NCBI GenBank assembly: GCA_051295955.1
Contig: JBPDWA010000002.1
Coordinates: 248,001-312,000 of the forward strand
Source of the DNA: Enterococcus faecalis_A
GTDB taxonomy: Bacteria > Bacillota > Bacilli > Lactobacillales > Enterococcaceae
DNA length: 64,000 bases
Reading direction: 5' to 3'
This document shows, one piece after another, positions 9,369-17,794 of the stretch (the stretch's first letter is position 1; each line of letters opens with the position of its first letter). Under the pieces are notes generated by a model. It was not told the origin of the DNA and ran no database searches. It worked only from the letters and a program-made list of their open reading frames with translations. Position numbers and translations under genes: made by a program.

Positions 9369-9703
9369 ATGGTGCTTAAATTAGTCGTATTAAGGGGACA
9401 AAATGAGTGCTAAATTTCGATCTAAAAGTATCATTGGCATTCTCCTTGCTGTTACTAAGTTTCAAAATCACTGAAGAATATGAGCAGAGGTATCACAAGC
9501 GATCCTTTGTAAACAACTGCAAGGTCATAGTTTTTCTTTCTTTAGGGTGTGTATGATCAGTTATTTTGACTGGTTATGTGCACTCTTTTTAATTTTAGGC
9601 CAGATGATCATATGATTTGTAAATGTAATTCGTTTGTATTAGGGTTAAAATATAAGGAATTTGAGATTGTTCAGCAGCAAAGAAAAAACTAGGAGGAACT
9701 TAC
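9369..9703 (+). other. Non-coding spacer between trmB and the SDR gene
   Basis: 335 bases without a supported gene. It holds the trmB terminator near 9545-9590 and, downstream of that, the presumed promoter of the short-chain dehydrogenase gene. I see no repeat or RNA element here. Confidence 0.6.
9545..9595 (+). terminator. Intrinsic terminator, trmB (wobble-rich)
   Basis: A 16-bp stem (GGGTGTGTATGATCAG / CTGGTTATGTGCACTC) with about six G-U pairs is followed by TTTTTAATTTT. The wobble pairs make it orientation-specific: it would form well in plus-strand RNA but poorly in minus-strand RNA. Confidence 0.7.
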
Positions 9704-10591
9704 ATGTCAAAACAAATCGAAAATCCGTTAACGCAATATTATAATGGGAAATTTGAAAAACAAGTTCAAGAAGCTCCCGCTTTACAACAAAAAATGACAC
9801 CAGTTCCAGATTGCGGAGAAACAAGTTATCAAGGTTCTGGCAAATTAACAGGCCGCAAAGCATTGATCACTGGCGGCGATTCAGGAATTGGTCGGGCAGC
9901 CGCCATCGCTTATGCCAAAGAAGGCGCTGATGTAGCAATCAACTATTTACCATTTGAAGAAGCTGATGCGCAAGAAGTAAAAGCAGTTATTGAAGCAGTC
10001 GGTCAAAAGGCTATCTTGTTACCTGGAGATTTGAAAGATGAATCATTTGCTCGGCAATTGGTACACGATGCTGCTAAAGCACTTGACGGCTTAGACAGTC
10101 TAGTCTTAAACGCTGGTATGCAACAGTCTGTTGATGATATTAAAGAATTAAAAACGCAACAAATTATGGATACTTTTACTACTAACATTATTTCAATGTA
10201 CTGGGTTGTCCAAGAAGCTTTGGATTATTTACCAGAAGGCGGCAGTATCGTGACTACGACTTCTATTCAAGATGCAGAGCCTAGCAAGAATTTATTGGAT
10301 TATGCAGCTACAAAAGGTGCGATCACTTCCTTCAGTAAAGGCTTAGCAGCTCAATTAGCGCCAAAGGGGATTCGCGTCAATGCTGTTGCTCCCGGCCCAA
10401 TTTGGACTGCCTTACAAATTTGTGGGGGCCAACCTCAAGAAAAAATTCCTGAATTTGGCCAAAAAGAACTGATGCAGCGTGCAGGTCAACCAGTGGAGTT
10501 AGCTGGCGTCTATGTCTTTTTAGCTTCACCAGAAGCAAGTTATGTTACTGGTCAAATTTATGCTATCACTGGCGGTAGCTTCTTTGCTTAA
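9704..10591 (+). CDS. Short-chain dehydrogenase/reductase (YhdF/YhxC-like)
   Basis: 295 residues. A roughly 45-residue N-terminal extension precedes the Rossmann fold, as in the glucose/ribitol dehydrogenase-like group that includes Bacillus YhdF and YhxC. The cofactor motif is ITGGDSGIGRAAA (about residues 55-67), the structural NAG is in LVLNAGM, and the catalytic pair is YAATK near residue 200. It is an NAD(P)-dependent oxidoreductase of unknown substrate; family members are often stress-induced. The ribosome site AGGAGG is strong. It is probably co-transcribed with the YdaT-like gene 43 bases downstream. Confidence 0.9.
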   Translation: MSKQIENPLTQYYNGKFEKQVQEAPALQQKMTPVPDCGETSYQGSGKLTGRKALITGGDSGIGRAAAIAYAKEGADVAINYLPFEEADAQEVKAVIEAVGQKAILLPGDLKDESFARQLVHDAAKALDGLDSLVLNAGMQQSVDDIKELKTQQIMDTFTTNIISMYWVVQEALDYLPEGGSIVTTTSIQDAEPSKNLLDYAATKGAITSFSKGLAAQLAPKGIRVNAVAPGPIWTALQICGGQPQEKIPEFGQKELMQRAGQPVELAGVYVFLASPEASYVTGQIYAITGGSFFA

Positions 10592-10634
10592 TTTAATTTT
10601 GTCTATTGAGGATAAAGGTTAGGGGGAAAAACCA

Positions 10635-11066
10635 ATGCCGTGGGATTTAAACGATTATCCAGCTTCATTTAAGAATTTCGATCCACCTTTAAAAAAGAAA
10701 GCCATTGATATCGCCAATGCTCTTTTAGCAGAAGGCTATCCAGATGAGCGTGCGATACCAATTGCTATTTCTCAAGCAAAAAAATGGGAAGCAGAAGCTT
10801 CTGATCAAGAAAAACAGGCATTTAAAAAACAAGCACCACCCAAAAAAAGCGATCATCATTCAGAGAAAAAAATTAATAAAGATTTATTGGATAATGATGT
10901 GATGGTTTATTTTGACGCAGATGCTTGGCAAGTGAAAACAAAAGGTGCTAAGCAGGCGTCTGCTTCCTTTGATACGAAACAAGCTGCTGCAAAACGAGCA
11001 CACGAAATTGCTGCTAACAAACAGTCAAAAGTGGTTCTTTACAAAAAAGACGGTTCACCTGAATAA
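10635..11066 (+). CDS. YdaT-like general stress protein, DUF2188
   Basis: 143 residues. The N-terminal half (MPWDLNDYPASFKN, then ANALLAEGYPDERAIPIAI) matches Bacillus YdaT and related stress proteins. The C-terminal 55 residues (VMVYFDADAWQVKTKGAK to VVLYKKDG) form a DUF2188 domain. The protein is small, soluble and Lys/Ala-rich, with no known biochemical activity. It follows the SDR gene by 43 bases with a GGGGGA ribosome site, and a strong terminator comes after it, so the two make a short operon, perhaps a stress unit. Confidence 0.88.
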   Translation: MPWDLNDYPASFKNFDPPLKKKAIDIANALLAEGYPDERAIPIAISQAKKWEAEASDQEKQAFKKQAPPKKSDHHSEKKINKDLLDNDVMVYFDADAWQVKTKGAKQASASFDTKQAAAKRAHEIAANKQSKVVLYKKDGSPE

Positions 11067-11080
11067 TGACTAATAAAATG

Positions 11081-11128
11081 AACAGGACTGAAAAAAATCT
11101 TCAATGATTTTTTTCAGTCCTGTTTTGG
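11081..11128 (+). terminator. Intrinsic terminator after the YdaT-like gene
   Basis: A stem of about 19 bp, AACAGGACTGAAAAAAATC paired with its complement, around a TTCAAT loop and followed by TTTTGG. It separates the rightward SDR-ydaT unit from the leftward gene at 11170. Confidence 0.85.
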
Positions 11129-11169
11129 CTCTTTCTTGTAAAAAAACAGACCATTTTCTCAAAACTTAG

Positions 11170-11544
11170 TTAGTTTAGTGACAGCTCAATTCCTTTGGCA
11201 GCTAAGTTTGCTAAGCATTCTTCAAGGTAGTCGTTAGTATGTTCTGGATAGATTGGTTTGGTTAAGAGGATAGATGGTAAAGAATGATAAGGAGGTGCTT
11301 GCTTGCCACGATAAAGGGGATTAAGCCATAAAGGATCGGGCCGGTATCCTCTTTTTTCCATTTCAGCTAGGACCAATAAATGGTACTGATATAATTTGTA
11401 AGGAGAATGGGTGAAAACATAATCGACAGTGCTGTGTTTTTTGGACCAGCCATTACCACGTAAAGCTGCTACTTCACGATGCTGACCCAATAATTGCTGA
11501 CGAGGTAAAAATGGCAGCAAGCTCTCATGCCAAAGTCTCATCAT
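11170..11544 (-). CDS. Pyr_excise/TIGR02328 family protein (T4 endonuclease V-like)
   Basis: 124 residues. The N-terminus MMRLWHESLLPFLPRQ followed by LLGQHREVAALRGNGW is the conserved core of a bacterial family related to phage T4 pyrimidine-dimer glycosylase (Pyr_excise). Arg and Glu in the QHRE motif correspond to residues near the T4 active site. Members are annotated as possible DNA glycosylases but activity is rarely shown, so a DNA-repair role is an inference. The gene is monocistronic and leftward. Confidence 0.75.
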   Translation of the reverse strand: MMRLWHESLLPFLPRQQLLGQHREVAALRGNGWSKKHSTVDYVFTHSPYKLYQYHLLVLAEMEKRGYRPDPLWLNPLYRGKQAPPYHSLPSILLTKPIYPEHTNDYLEECLANLAAKGIELSLN

Positions 11545-12142
11545 TTTTCATCTCCTTTAAACTTTCTGTAAAAAAAGTATAGCACGAAGAGAGCAACTTT
11601 CACAAAAAAATAGCCAATGATTTCGAATTTTAAAGAAATAAATTTATAGCGAGTTGATAACTAGAAGAATAAATTGATTCTCATATTATAACGATTGTTT
11701 TTTTTATTTTCGATATAATTACCTGGCTCTCCTTTTAAAACTATTTTTTTGCTAATGCTAAATGAAAAATAAATGATTTTTTTATATTTATAAAAAAAGA
11801 ACCGAAATAAAATGAAAAATTTTTATTTGAATAAAAAGTAAAAATCTACATATAATTCATATAATATTAAATAAAGATTAGAAACATTTTGAATTGTAGT
11901 TAAATATGCTTTTGTTTAAAGGTTTGAACTTTATAAAAAGATTAGAAAGTATAATATAATAGGAAAATTAGTGTTTTATTATGAGGTAAACTATAAAAAA
12001 AATGTTGATTTTTATAGACGATAAATTTATAATGAATTTGTAAGTAGTTGGATACAGTATTCTCTTACTTATACTGCAAAGTTTAACGATCTAAACTTTG
12101 TTGAAGGTTGCTATTTCAAAAAAATATTTTGGAGGAATGAAG
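11545..12142 (+). promoter_or_regulatory. AT-rich spacer upstream of the T7SS operon
   Basis: 598 bases without a gene and strongly AT-rich. Promoter-like hexamers occur near 11950-11960 (TATAATATAAT), with TTGAAC at 11924-11929, but the spacing of at least 20 bases is poor. That leaves a transcribed leader of up to about 190 bases ahead of esxA. AT-rich upstream regions of this kind are common targets of nucleoid proteins and stress regulators; no specific operator could be identified. Confidence 0.45.
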
Positions 12143-12436
12143 ATGGCACAAATTAAATTATCACCAGAAGAATTAGAAACTTCTGCAACAAAATACGCTT
12201 CAGGTTCTGATGAGATCCAAAACGTATTGAACACTCTTTCTCAAGAGCAAGAAACAATCCGTAGCAATTGGGAAGGTAGCGGTTTTGAAAGCTTTGATAA
12301 TCAATTCACTGAATTGAAGCCGAAAATTCAAGAATTTTCTGAGCTATTATCACAAATCAATGAACAATTACGTTCTGTTGCTCAAATTATGCGTGATACT
12401 GATAACGATATCGCTCAAGCAATTAACAATCGCTAA
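12143..12436 (+). CDS. esxA: WXG100 secreted protein EsxA
   Basis: 97 residues, the standard WXG100 size. The start at 12143 is chosen because GGAGG lies seven bases upstream; a longer frame from 12098 has no ribosome site. The helix-turn-helix hairpin carries the WXG motif in SNWEGSGFESF, and the C-terminal helix ends in DTDNDIAQAINNR, fitting the YxxxD/E-type export signal region in position though not strictly in sequence. EsxA is the hallmark substrate and machine component of type VIIb secretion, secreted as a dimer. A terminator follows it, so it may be made in excess over the rest of the operon. Confidence 0.95.
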   Translation: MAQIKLSPEELETSATKYASGSDEIQNVLNTLSQEQETIRSNWEGSGFESFDNQFTELKPKIQEFSELLSQINEQLRSVAQIMRDTDNDIAQAINNR

Positions 12437-12448
12437 ACTACGACGAGG

Positions 12449-12492
12449 AATAAGTGAGGAAATAAGAAAAATTCCTCACTTATTTTTATTTT
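12449..12492 (+). terminator. Intrinsic terminator/attenuator between esxA and esaA
   Basis: A perfect 12-bp stem AATAAGTGAGGA / TCCTCACTTATT is followed by TTTATTTT. No promoter is obvious in the 14 bases between it and the esaA start, so esaA to essC are probably expressed by read-through. Confidence 0.85.
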
Positions 12493-12505
12493 AGGAGAAA
12501 AGACA

Positions 12506-15500
12506 ATGAATAATAAAAAACTATACTACATACTGAAATCTGTATGGATGGTTATTATCTTACTTGTTGCGTTGGTGATGATGAATCGGGATTTTACAGA
12601 ACTTTCACAGAAAAAGCAAAAAGAAGAACAAGCGGTACGCTTGAATATTGCATTAATCAATGAAGATGCCGGTGTTATAAGAAACGGCAAAGTGTATAGC
12701 TTAGGCAACGATTATGTCAAAAAAGTTGAAAAAGATAAAACCTATAACTGGTATACAGTTAGCCGCGGTATTGGAGAAAACGGATTGAAAAGCGGCACTT
12801 ACAATTTACTGGTTACGATTCCTAGCAACTTTTCTGAAAAGCTTTTGGACTTAGAAAGTACTAGTCCTGAACAAATTCAAGTCAATTATAAAGTCAATGC
12901 TAATGGTAACCAGACTTTGGAAAATGAATCCAATAATGCCGGTCGTAAAATTGTCAACGGCTTGAATCAGCAATTAGTAGACATGTACGTAGCTAGTATT
13001 ATGGACAATTTATTTACCGCTCAAAAAAATATTGAGAAAGTTTATCATAATCAAGTCGATTCTGTTAGTGGTTTTCAACAAGTTCTCTATCAGCCGACGC
13101 TTGATTTTAAACAATATCTACCTTCTATTTCTACTCAGTCCAAAAGTGCTTTACAAGCCAATGATTTATTGACGAATACCTTAACAACGTATACCAAAAG
13201 CACGGATTCATTGGTTTCAAGCCATAAAGAATATTCAACGGATGTCGAAGCATTGTTAAACCAACGTGCCGACGGCAAGCTAATGTATGAAGATTTTGTC
13301 AAAATTCTTTTGTCAATGGATGAAAGCTTGCTGAACTCAGAAACCAATCAGTTGTATCATACGTTGGAAAGCAAAAACAACTATTTAAATGAACAGTTGT
13401 TAGCCGACGATTCAGAATACAATTATACTGCACTGATGGATCAGCTTCAGCAACAATTAGCTGATACAAAAATTGAGATTGAACAACAAAGTGAAAAGTT
13501 AGCGACTTTAAAGGATCAATATTTTGAGACATATAAGCCCCAATTTTTCCAAGCTTTTCATTTAGAACCGACGGCTGAACAAGTCACACTAAAACAAGCC
13601 TTAACGCTACAAGGCTACAACTCTACTAATTTGAACAGTATTTCGACATTCAACAAGAAATACACCGACTGGATGAACCAGCGCTTAGGGCAGCTGCCTT
13701 ATATTGGTACAGTTCCAGAAGAGGACGACTATGAAGAAGTCTTCAATTATCAGTTGGCGCCTTTTTCTCAAAGCAATCCCAATGAGATCTTAACTGACTT
13801 AGAAACGGCCCTTACCAGTGAACGGGGGATTTTAAATACGATTGAGGCAATCAACCAAAAAAATAACGCTTCCATTAATCCAGATGTAACACCACTGCAA
13901 CTGCCAACACTAGCTGATGCCACTGCCAGCCCTTACTATAATAGCCTTAAGCGAGCCTACGATTACTTAGTAAGTACGCGGACAGGGTTGTTTAACACTA
14001 GAAATTATTTTGTCATCGAGTTGGAGCAATATAGAGGAACAACTTTGACCTTTGTTATTCCAGAAGGCATTGAACAAGTTACGATTGGCGGAACTAGCTA
14101 TAGTGAAAAAAATGTTTCGCATAGCTGGTCTTTAACGGGTAAAAAAACTTATGTCTATTACACTTTTGATTCAGAGTACGATGAGTTGGCTACACTAGCA
14201 CCTGCTTTTCAACTAGGTATAACTTTCCCAGTGCCAGTAAGTACCAGATCGGTAGTGGATCCAACAGTTAAAGTAACGCCAAAACAAGAAACGACTCCAG
14301 ATGCAGAACAAGCGTCAGCGGATTCAGAAACAGCTCCGAATGAAACGACTGAAACAACAGAGGAACAAAACGGCGCCAAAGATCAATCAGCGCCAAAAAC
14401 AGCTGTTTCCCCGATTGTTTTAGCTGCTACTGGTGGTAAAAGTGTCAGTTGGGTGCAACCAGCCGATACCACTATTTTTTCTTCAAAAAATTATCAAAAG
14501 GCCAAAAGTGCATATCTGAAAGAACTGGGCCGAGTGACAGAACTGTATCGTGTGGTAGCATCTGAGCTGAGTTTGTATCAAAGCTACCCACTTGAAACGA
14601 TGTCTAGCTTATTGGAAACACCGATGACCGATGTTTTCAAATTCGTTATTGACAAAGTATTTTTTGCCAGTGATGGCGACTATGCTAAGCAAGAGGCACA
14701 GCTGAAAGCACTAAATGAAAAAGCGATGACAATCGAACGTCAATCCGATAGTCTGATGAGACAGTTGCAGGCGATTCAAGAAAATACGAGCCAGTTAAAC
14801 GACACGGTTACACAACAATTGCCGCTACTAAAAGAATGGCAAGAAACAATGACTAAAATAACCAATGCGGAAAATGAAGTCAGTAAAATCAATCAAACGA
14901 CAGATGCTGATTTAACCTCAGCAAAAGCTACTTTAGATAGTTTGTTGACACAAACAGAAATCGTTAAAGAATCATCAGATATGAATGTTAAAGAAGCAGA
15001 AAGCGTTAAATCTGTCTTTGATTCCTTTGACAAAGAAGTTGCTACTGCGCAAAAAAATGGAGAAGATTTATCAAGTAACGCTGATGTGATGTTACATGAT
15101 TTAACCAAAGAATTAACGAAAAACCGCGATTTTACCACAGCTTTTATCAATGTATTAAGTAATGCCCATAAAGATGGAGTTCTCAACAACGGATTTCTAC
15201 AATTTATCGCTAATCCAGTGACAGGAAAAGCAGATGCTGTAATAAAAACTACCGAAGTCAACGAGCCTTTTACTTGGATTTTAATCATGTATACCGTTAG
15301 CTTTTTTATCGCTTATCTATTTGCAACACAGCCAATATTCAAACGAATGCGAGATACCTTCAAAGCTGAGAATCTACGCTTGAAAAATAATCTTTTAAAT
15401 ACAACTTTATTAACGCTAAGTAGTTTGGTATCCGGTTTTGTGATTGGTTTGCTGAGTGTTGGTGAATTAAATATCATCAAAGAAAGTCAAATCGTTTGGA

Positions 15501-15844
15501 TTATGATAGTACTATTGTTCACGTTGCTGTTTGCACTATTGAATCACTATGCCATCAAGCAATTCAAAATTGCTGGCTTTGGTGTTAGTCTCTTCTTGTT
15601 TATCAGCTATATTTTTGCAACCAGCGCTCTAGGCAAAGCTAGCACTCAAAACTTTTTAGGTCAATTGGTTAGCCATTACAACCCTTTAACTATTGGTGAA
15701 AATAATTTAGCAAGCATCTTAGGTAGGGAAAATATCAATAGATGGCAGCTCCTTTTATACGTTCTCGTTGTAATAGCTTTACTACTGTTCAATGTCTTTA
15801 TTTGGAAACCAAACCAAGTGGAGAAAGAAGGCGTTGCAAAATGA
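12506..15844 (+). CDS. esaA: T7SS membrane protein EsaA (YueB-like)
   Basis: 1112 residues. There is one N-terminal membrane helix (about residues 10-28), then a very long extracellular region rich in Gln/Thr/Ser with coiled-coil stretches. A Thr/Glu-rich linker sits near residues 595-640, and a cluster of about five to six membrane helices runs from residue 920 to 1105. EsaA/YueB forms the surface-exposed arrow of the type VIIb apparatus; Bacillus YueB is also the phage SPP1 receptor. The ribosome site AGGAGA precedes the ATG. The stop overlaps the essA start (ATGA). Confidence 0.93.
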   Translation: MNNKKLYYILKSVWMVIILLVALVMMNRDFTELSQKKQKEEQAVRLNIALINEDAGVIRNGKVYSLGNDYVKKVEKDKTYNWYTVSRGIGENGLKSGTYNLLVTIPSNFSEKLLDLESTSPEQIQVNYKVNANGNQTLENESNNAGRKIVNGLNQQLVDMYVASIMDNLFTAQKNIEKVYHNQVDSVSGFQQVLYQPTLDFKQYLPSISTQSKSALQANDLLTNTLTTYTKSTDSLVSSHKEYSTDVEALLNQRADGKLMYEDFVKILLSMDESLLNSETNQLYHTLESKNNYLNEQLLADDSEYNYTALMDQLQQQLADTKIEIEQQSEKLATLKDQYFETYKPQFFQAFHLEPTAEQVTLKQALTLQGYNSTNLNSISTFNKKYTDWMNQRLGQLPYIGTVPEEDDYEEVFNYQLAPFSQSNPNEILTDLETALTSERGILNTIEAINQKNNASINPDVTPLQLPTLADATASPYYNSLKRAYDYLVSTRTGLFNTRNYFVIELEQYRGTTLTFVIPEGIEQVTIGGTSYSEKNVSHSWSLTGKKTYVYYTFDSEYDELATLAPAFQLGITFPVPVSTRSVVDPTVKVTPKQETTPDAEQASADSETAPNETTETTEEQNGAKDQSAPKTAVSPIVLAATGGKSVSWVQPADTTIFSSKNYQKAKSAYLKELGRVTELYRVVASELSLYQSYPLETMSSLLETPMTDVFKFVIDKVFFASDGDYAKQEAQLKALNEKAMTIERQSDSLMRQLQAIQENTSQLNDTVTQQLPLLKEWQETMTKITNAENEVSKINQTTDADLTSAKATLDSLLTQTEIVKESSDMNVKEAESVKSVFDSFDKEVATAQKNGEDLSSNADVMLHDLTKELTKNRDFTTAFINVLSNAHKDGVLNNGFLQFIANPVTGKADAVIKTTEVNEPFTWILIMYTVSFFIAYLFATQPIFKRMRDTFKAENLRLKNNLLNTTLLTLSSLVSGFVIGLLSVGELNIIKESQIVWIMIVLLFTLLFALLNHYAIKQFKIAGFGVSLFLFISYIFATSALGKASTQNFLGQLVSHYNPLTIGENNLASILGRENINRWQLLLYVLVVIALLLFNVFIWKPNQVEKEGVAK

Positions 15845-16308
15845 GAAAGAATTTGCTGATAATCAGCTTTTTGGCTTCGCTACTGCTTGCTCCTTTAGCA
15901 GCCGTCGCCAACGAGCCGTTGCTCGACAATCATTTGGATTTAAAAACCGATCGTTTAAATAAAGAACAATCCGGTGCTAAATCGGGACAACAAACAACAG
16001 TTGATGAGCGATTATTCAATTCTGAAGAAATTGAGAAACTAAAAAAAGCTCAAGCAAGGCAAGAGAACTTACAAAAGCAAGAGTCAGAGCAATTGTTTAT
16101 TAATAAGTCTTTGACGGCCAAGGAAGTGGACACTGAAACATTATTTATGCCAGATGCTAAAGCAGTAGAGACCATAGCAGCGCAAAATGATGTTGCTACA
16201 ACTGTCAATGAGATACAAAACACATCGGTTTTAATACCGTTATTGGTAGTGGCGGCGGCTCTGACTTTGTTTAGTATCGTTTTTTATCATTGGAAAAAAA
16301 GAGGTTAA
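15841..16308 (+). CDS. essA: T7SS protein EssA
   Basis: 155 residues from the ATG that overlaps the esaA stop codon; a longer in-frame start at 15742 lies inside esaA and is unlikely. An N-terminal signal or membrane segment (LLIISFLASLLLAPLAAVA) precedes a polar, Lys/Glu/Gln-rich region, and a C-terminal membrane helix (about residues 127-148) ends with HWKKRG. EssA is a small essential membrane component of the type VIIb machine. Identification rests on operon position and topology as much as on sequence. Confidence 0.88.
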   Translation: MRKNLLIISFLASLLLAPLAAVANEPLLDNHLDLKTDRLNKEQSGAKSGQQTTVDERLFNSEEIEKLKKAQARQENLQKQESEQLFINKSLTAKEVDTETLFMPDAKAVETIAAQNDVATTVNEIQNTSVLIPLLVVAAALTLFSIVFYHWKKRG

Positions 16309-16312
16309 TGAA

Positions 16313-16570
16313 ATGGGAGAAACTAAAGAACACGTTAATATCACGTTCATGTATGAACACAGTCGGGAACAAGCTGCTGATTTGCGAATTCCCAGAAATA
16401 TTACAGTTTATCGTCTAATTCGGGAGCTTAATCAGATATTTGGCAAACAACAAGAAGTACCAAAGTATCAATTAAAAGTAAAAAATAAAGGGTTATTACT
16501 CGATGAAGAAAAAAAATTAAAGGACTATCCAGTTACAGATGGGGATATTATTGAAGTGTTGGGGGAGTAA
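16313..16570 (+). CDS. esaB: Ubiquitin-like T7SS protein EsaB (YukD)
   Basis: 85 residues with a ubiquitin-like pattern (HVNITFMYEH, then a helix, then YPVTDGDIIEVLGE), the normal YukD/EsaB form. It is a small cytoplasmic T7SS component required for, or modulating, secretion. It starts four bases after essA and ends three bases before essB, so it is tightly embedded in the operon. Confidence 0.92.
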   Translation: MGETKEHVNITFMYEHSREQAADLRIPRNITVYRLIRELNQIFGKQQEVPKYQLKVKNKGLLLDEEKKLKDYPVTDGDIIEVLGE

Positions 16571-16573
16571 AAG

Positions 16574-17794
16574 ATGGAAACAATTAAAGAAACAACGATC
16601 ACTTTAGAAAAACAAACATATAATTATCAAAAAACAGCTGCTGCTTGGACGTTGTCCTTGCGTAAATCAGAAGTGCAAGTTTCTGATCAAAAGGACTTAG
16701 CTTTGTTAACGGTCCAAAATCCATTGTTTATGGAAACGATCATTGATTGGCAAGAAGATGCGGTAATTTTTCATTATCAAGTGCCAACAAATACAATTTC
16801 TTTTGCGCAATTAATAGAAGCACCGCGCCAAGAGAAACTACGGGCGATGGCAAATATGGCTCAAGTCCGTTCTTTATTAGCATTGCCGATCACTTTTTTC
16901 CTACATCCGGAAAACTTGTTGTTCGACTACAATCTATTACCAAAAATTGCTTATCGTGGTTTGGCCGGCAAAATGCCGCCTTCGGTCACCAATGAAGAAT
17001 TGTTGCTGCGCCAGTACAAGTGTTTGATCATTGCATTATTTGAAAAAAATCAAAGTTTTACTGACTTATATGAAGGACAATTAGAGATCAAAAAAGGCTC
17101 AGAATTTATCCAAACGATTCTACAAAAGGCCACATTCGAAGAAATTCAAACATATCTCCTCAGTCAATATAATTTGACCTTAGATACAGAAGTCAAAACG
17201 ACACAGCGTGTTACAAAATCTAAATTCAAAATGATGAAATATTTGTCAATTTGGACGCCGGTTCTGGCTGTTTTATTAGCAGCTCCTTTAGTGTATCTTT
17301 TCTTTTTCCAGCTACCGTTTCAAATGCGTTTACAAGACACAGATACAGCGTTTCTAAAAAATGATTATGAAGGAGTTATCTCTCAATTAGAGTCAATTGG
17401 CACTAAGAGAATTCCTTTCACACAAAAATATGAACTATCTTACAGTTTCGTCCAAGGGAAAGAATTGAATGAACGACAAAAGAAAGTCATTTTAAATAAT
17501 ATTACGTTGCGATCCGATGAAAAGTATTTAGATTATTGGATTGAAAATGGTCGTGGTAATTTGGATGAAGCGTTGGATATTGCTAAAAACCTACGGGATT
17601 CCGATTTAATTCTTTATGGTATTACGCAAAAGATTGAGCAAGTTCGAAATAATACGAAGTTAAGTGGAACTGAAAAAGAAGCACAAGTGAACAAACTAGA
17701 AGAAGACTACAAAAAGTATGAAGAAAAACGTCAAGAAAGTTTAGCTTCTGATGATTCTAAAGCAAGTGAATCTTCATCAGAGGAGGCGAAATAA
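16574..17794 (+). CDS. essB: T7SS membrane protein EssB (YukC)
   Basis: 406 residues. The N-terminal pseudokinase-like domain covers residues 1-215. One membrane helix lies near residues 225-246 (TPVLAVLLAAPLVYLFFF), and the extracellular C-terminal domain is helical, ending in a Lys/Glu- then Ser-rich tail. EssB is a core dimeric membrane component that contacts EssC. essC starts directly after its stop codon. Confidence 0.93.
   Translation: METIKETTITLEKQTYNYQKTAAAWTLSLRKSEVQVSDQKDLALLTVQNPLFMETIIDWQEDAVIFHYQVPTNTISFAQLIEAPRQEKLRAMANMAQVRSLLALPITFFLHPENLLFDYNLLPKIAYRGLAGKMPPSVTNEELLLRQYKCLIIALFEKNQSFTDLYEGQLEIKKGSEFIQTILQKATFEEIQTYLLSQYNLTLDTEVKTTQRVTKSKFKMMKYLSIWTPVLAVLLAAPLVYLFFFQLPFQMRLQDTDTAFLKNDYEGVISQLESIGTKRIPFTQKYELSYSFVQGKELNERQKKVILNNITLRSDEKYLDYWIENGRGNLDEALDIAKNLRDSDLILYGITQKIEQVRNNTKLSGTEKEAQVNKLEEDYKKYEEKRQESLASDDSKASESSSEEAK

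Noticed and set aside
11545..12142. Small RNA or riboswitch in the T7SS upstream region
   Set aside because: The region is AT-rich with no stable hairpin or known conserved block; calling an RNA element would be guesswork.
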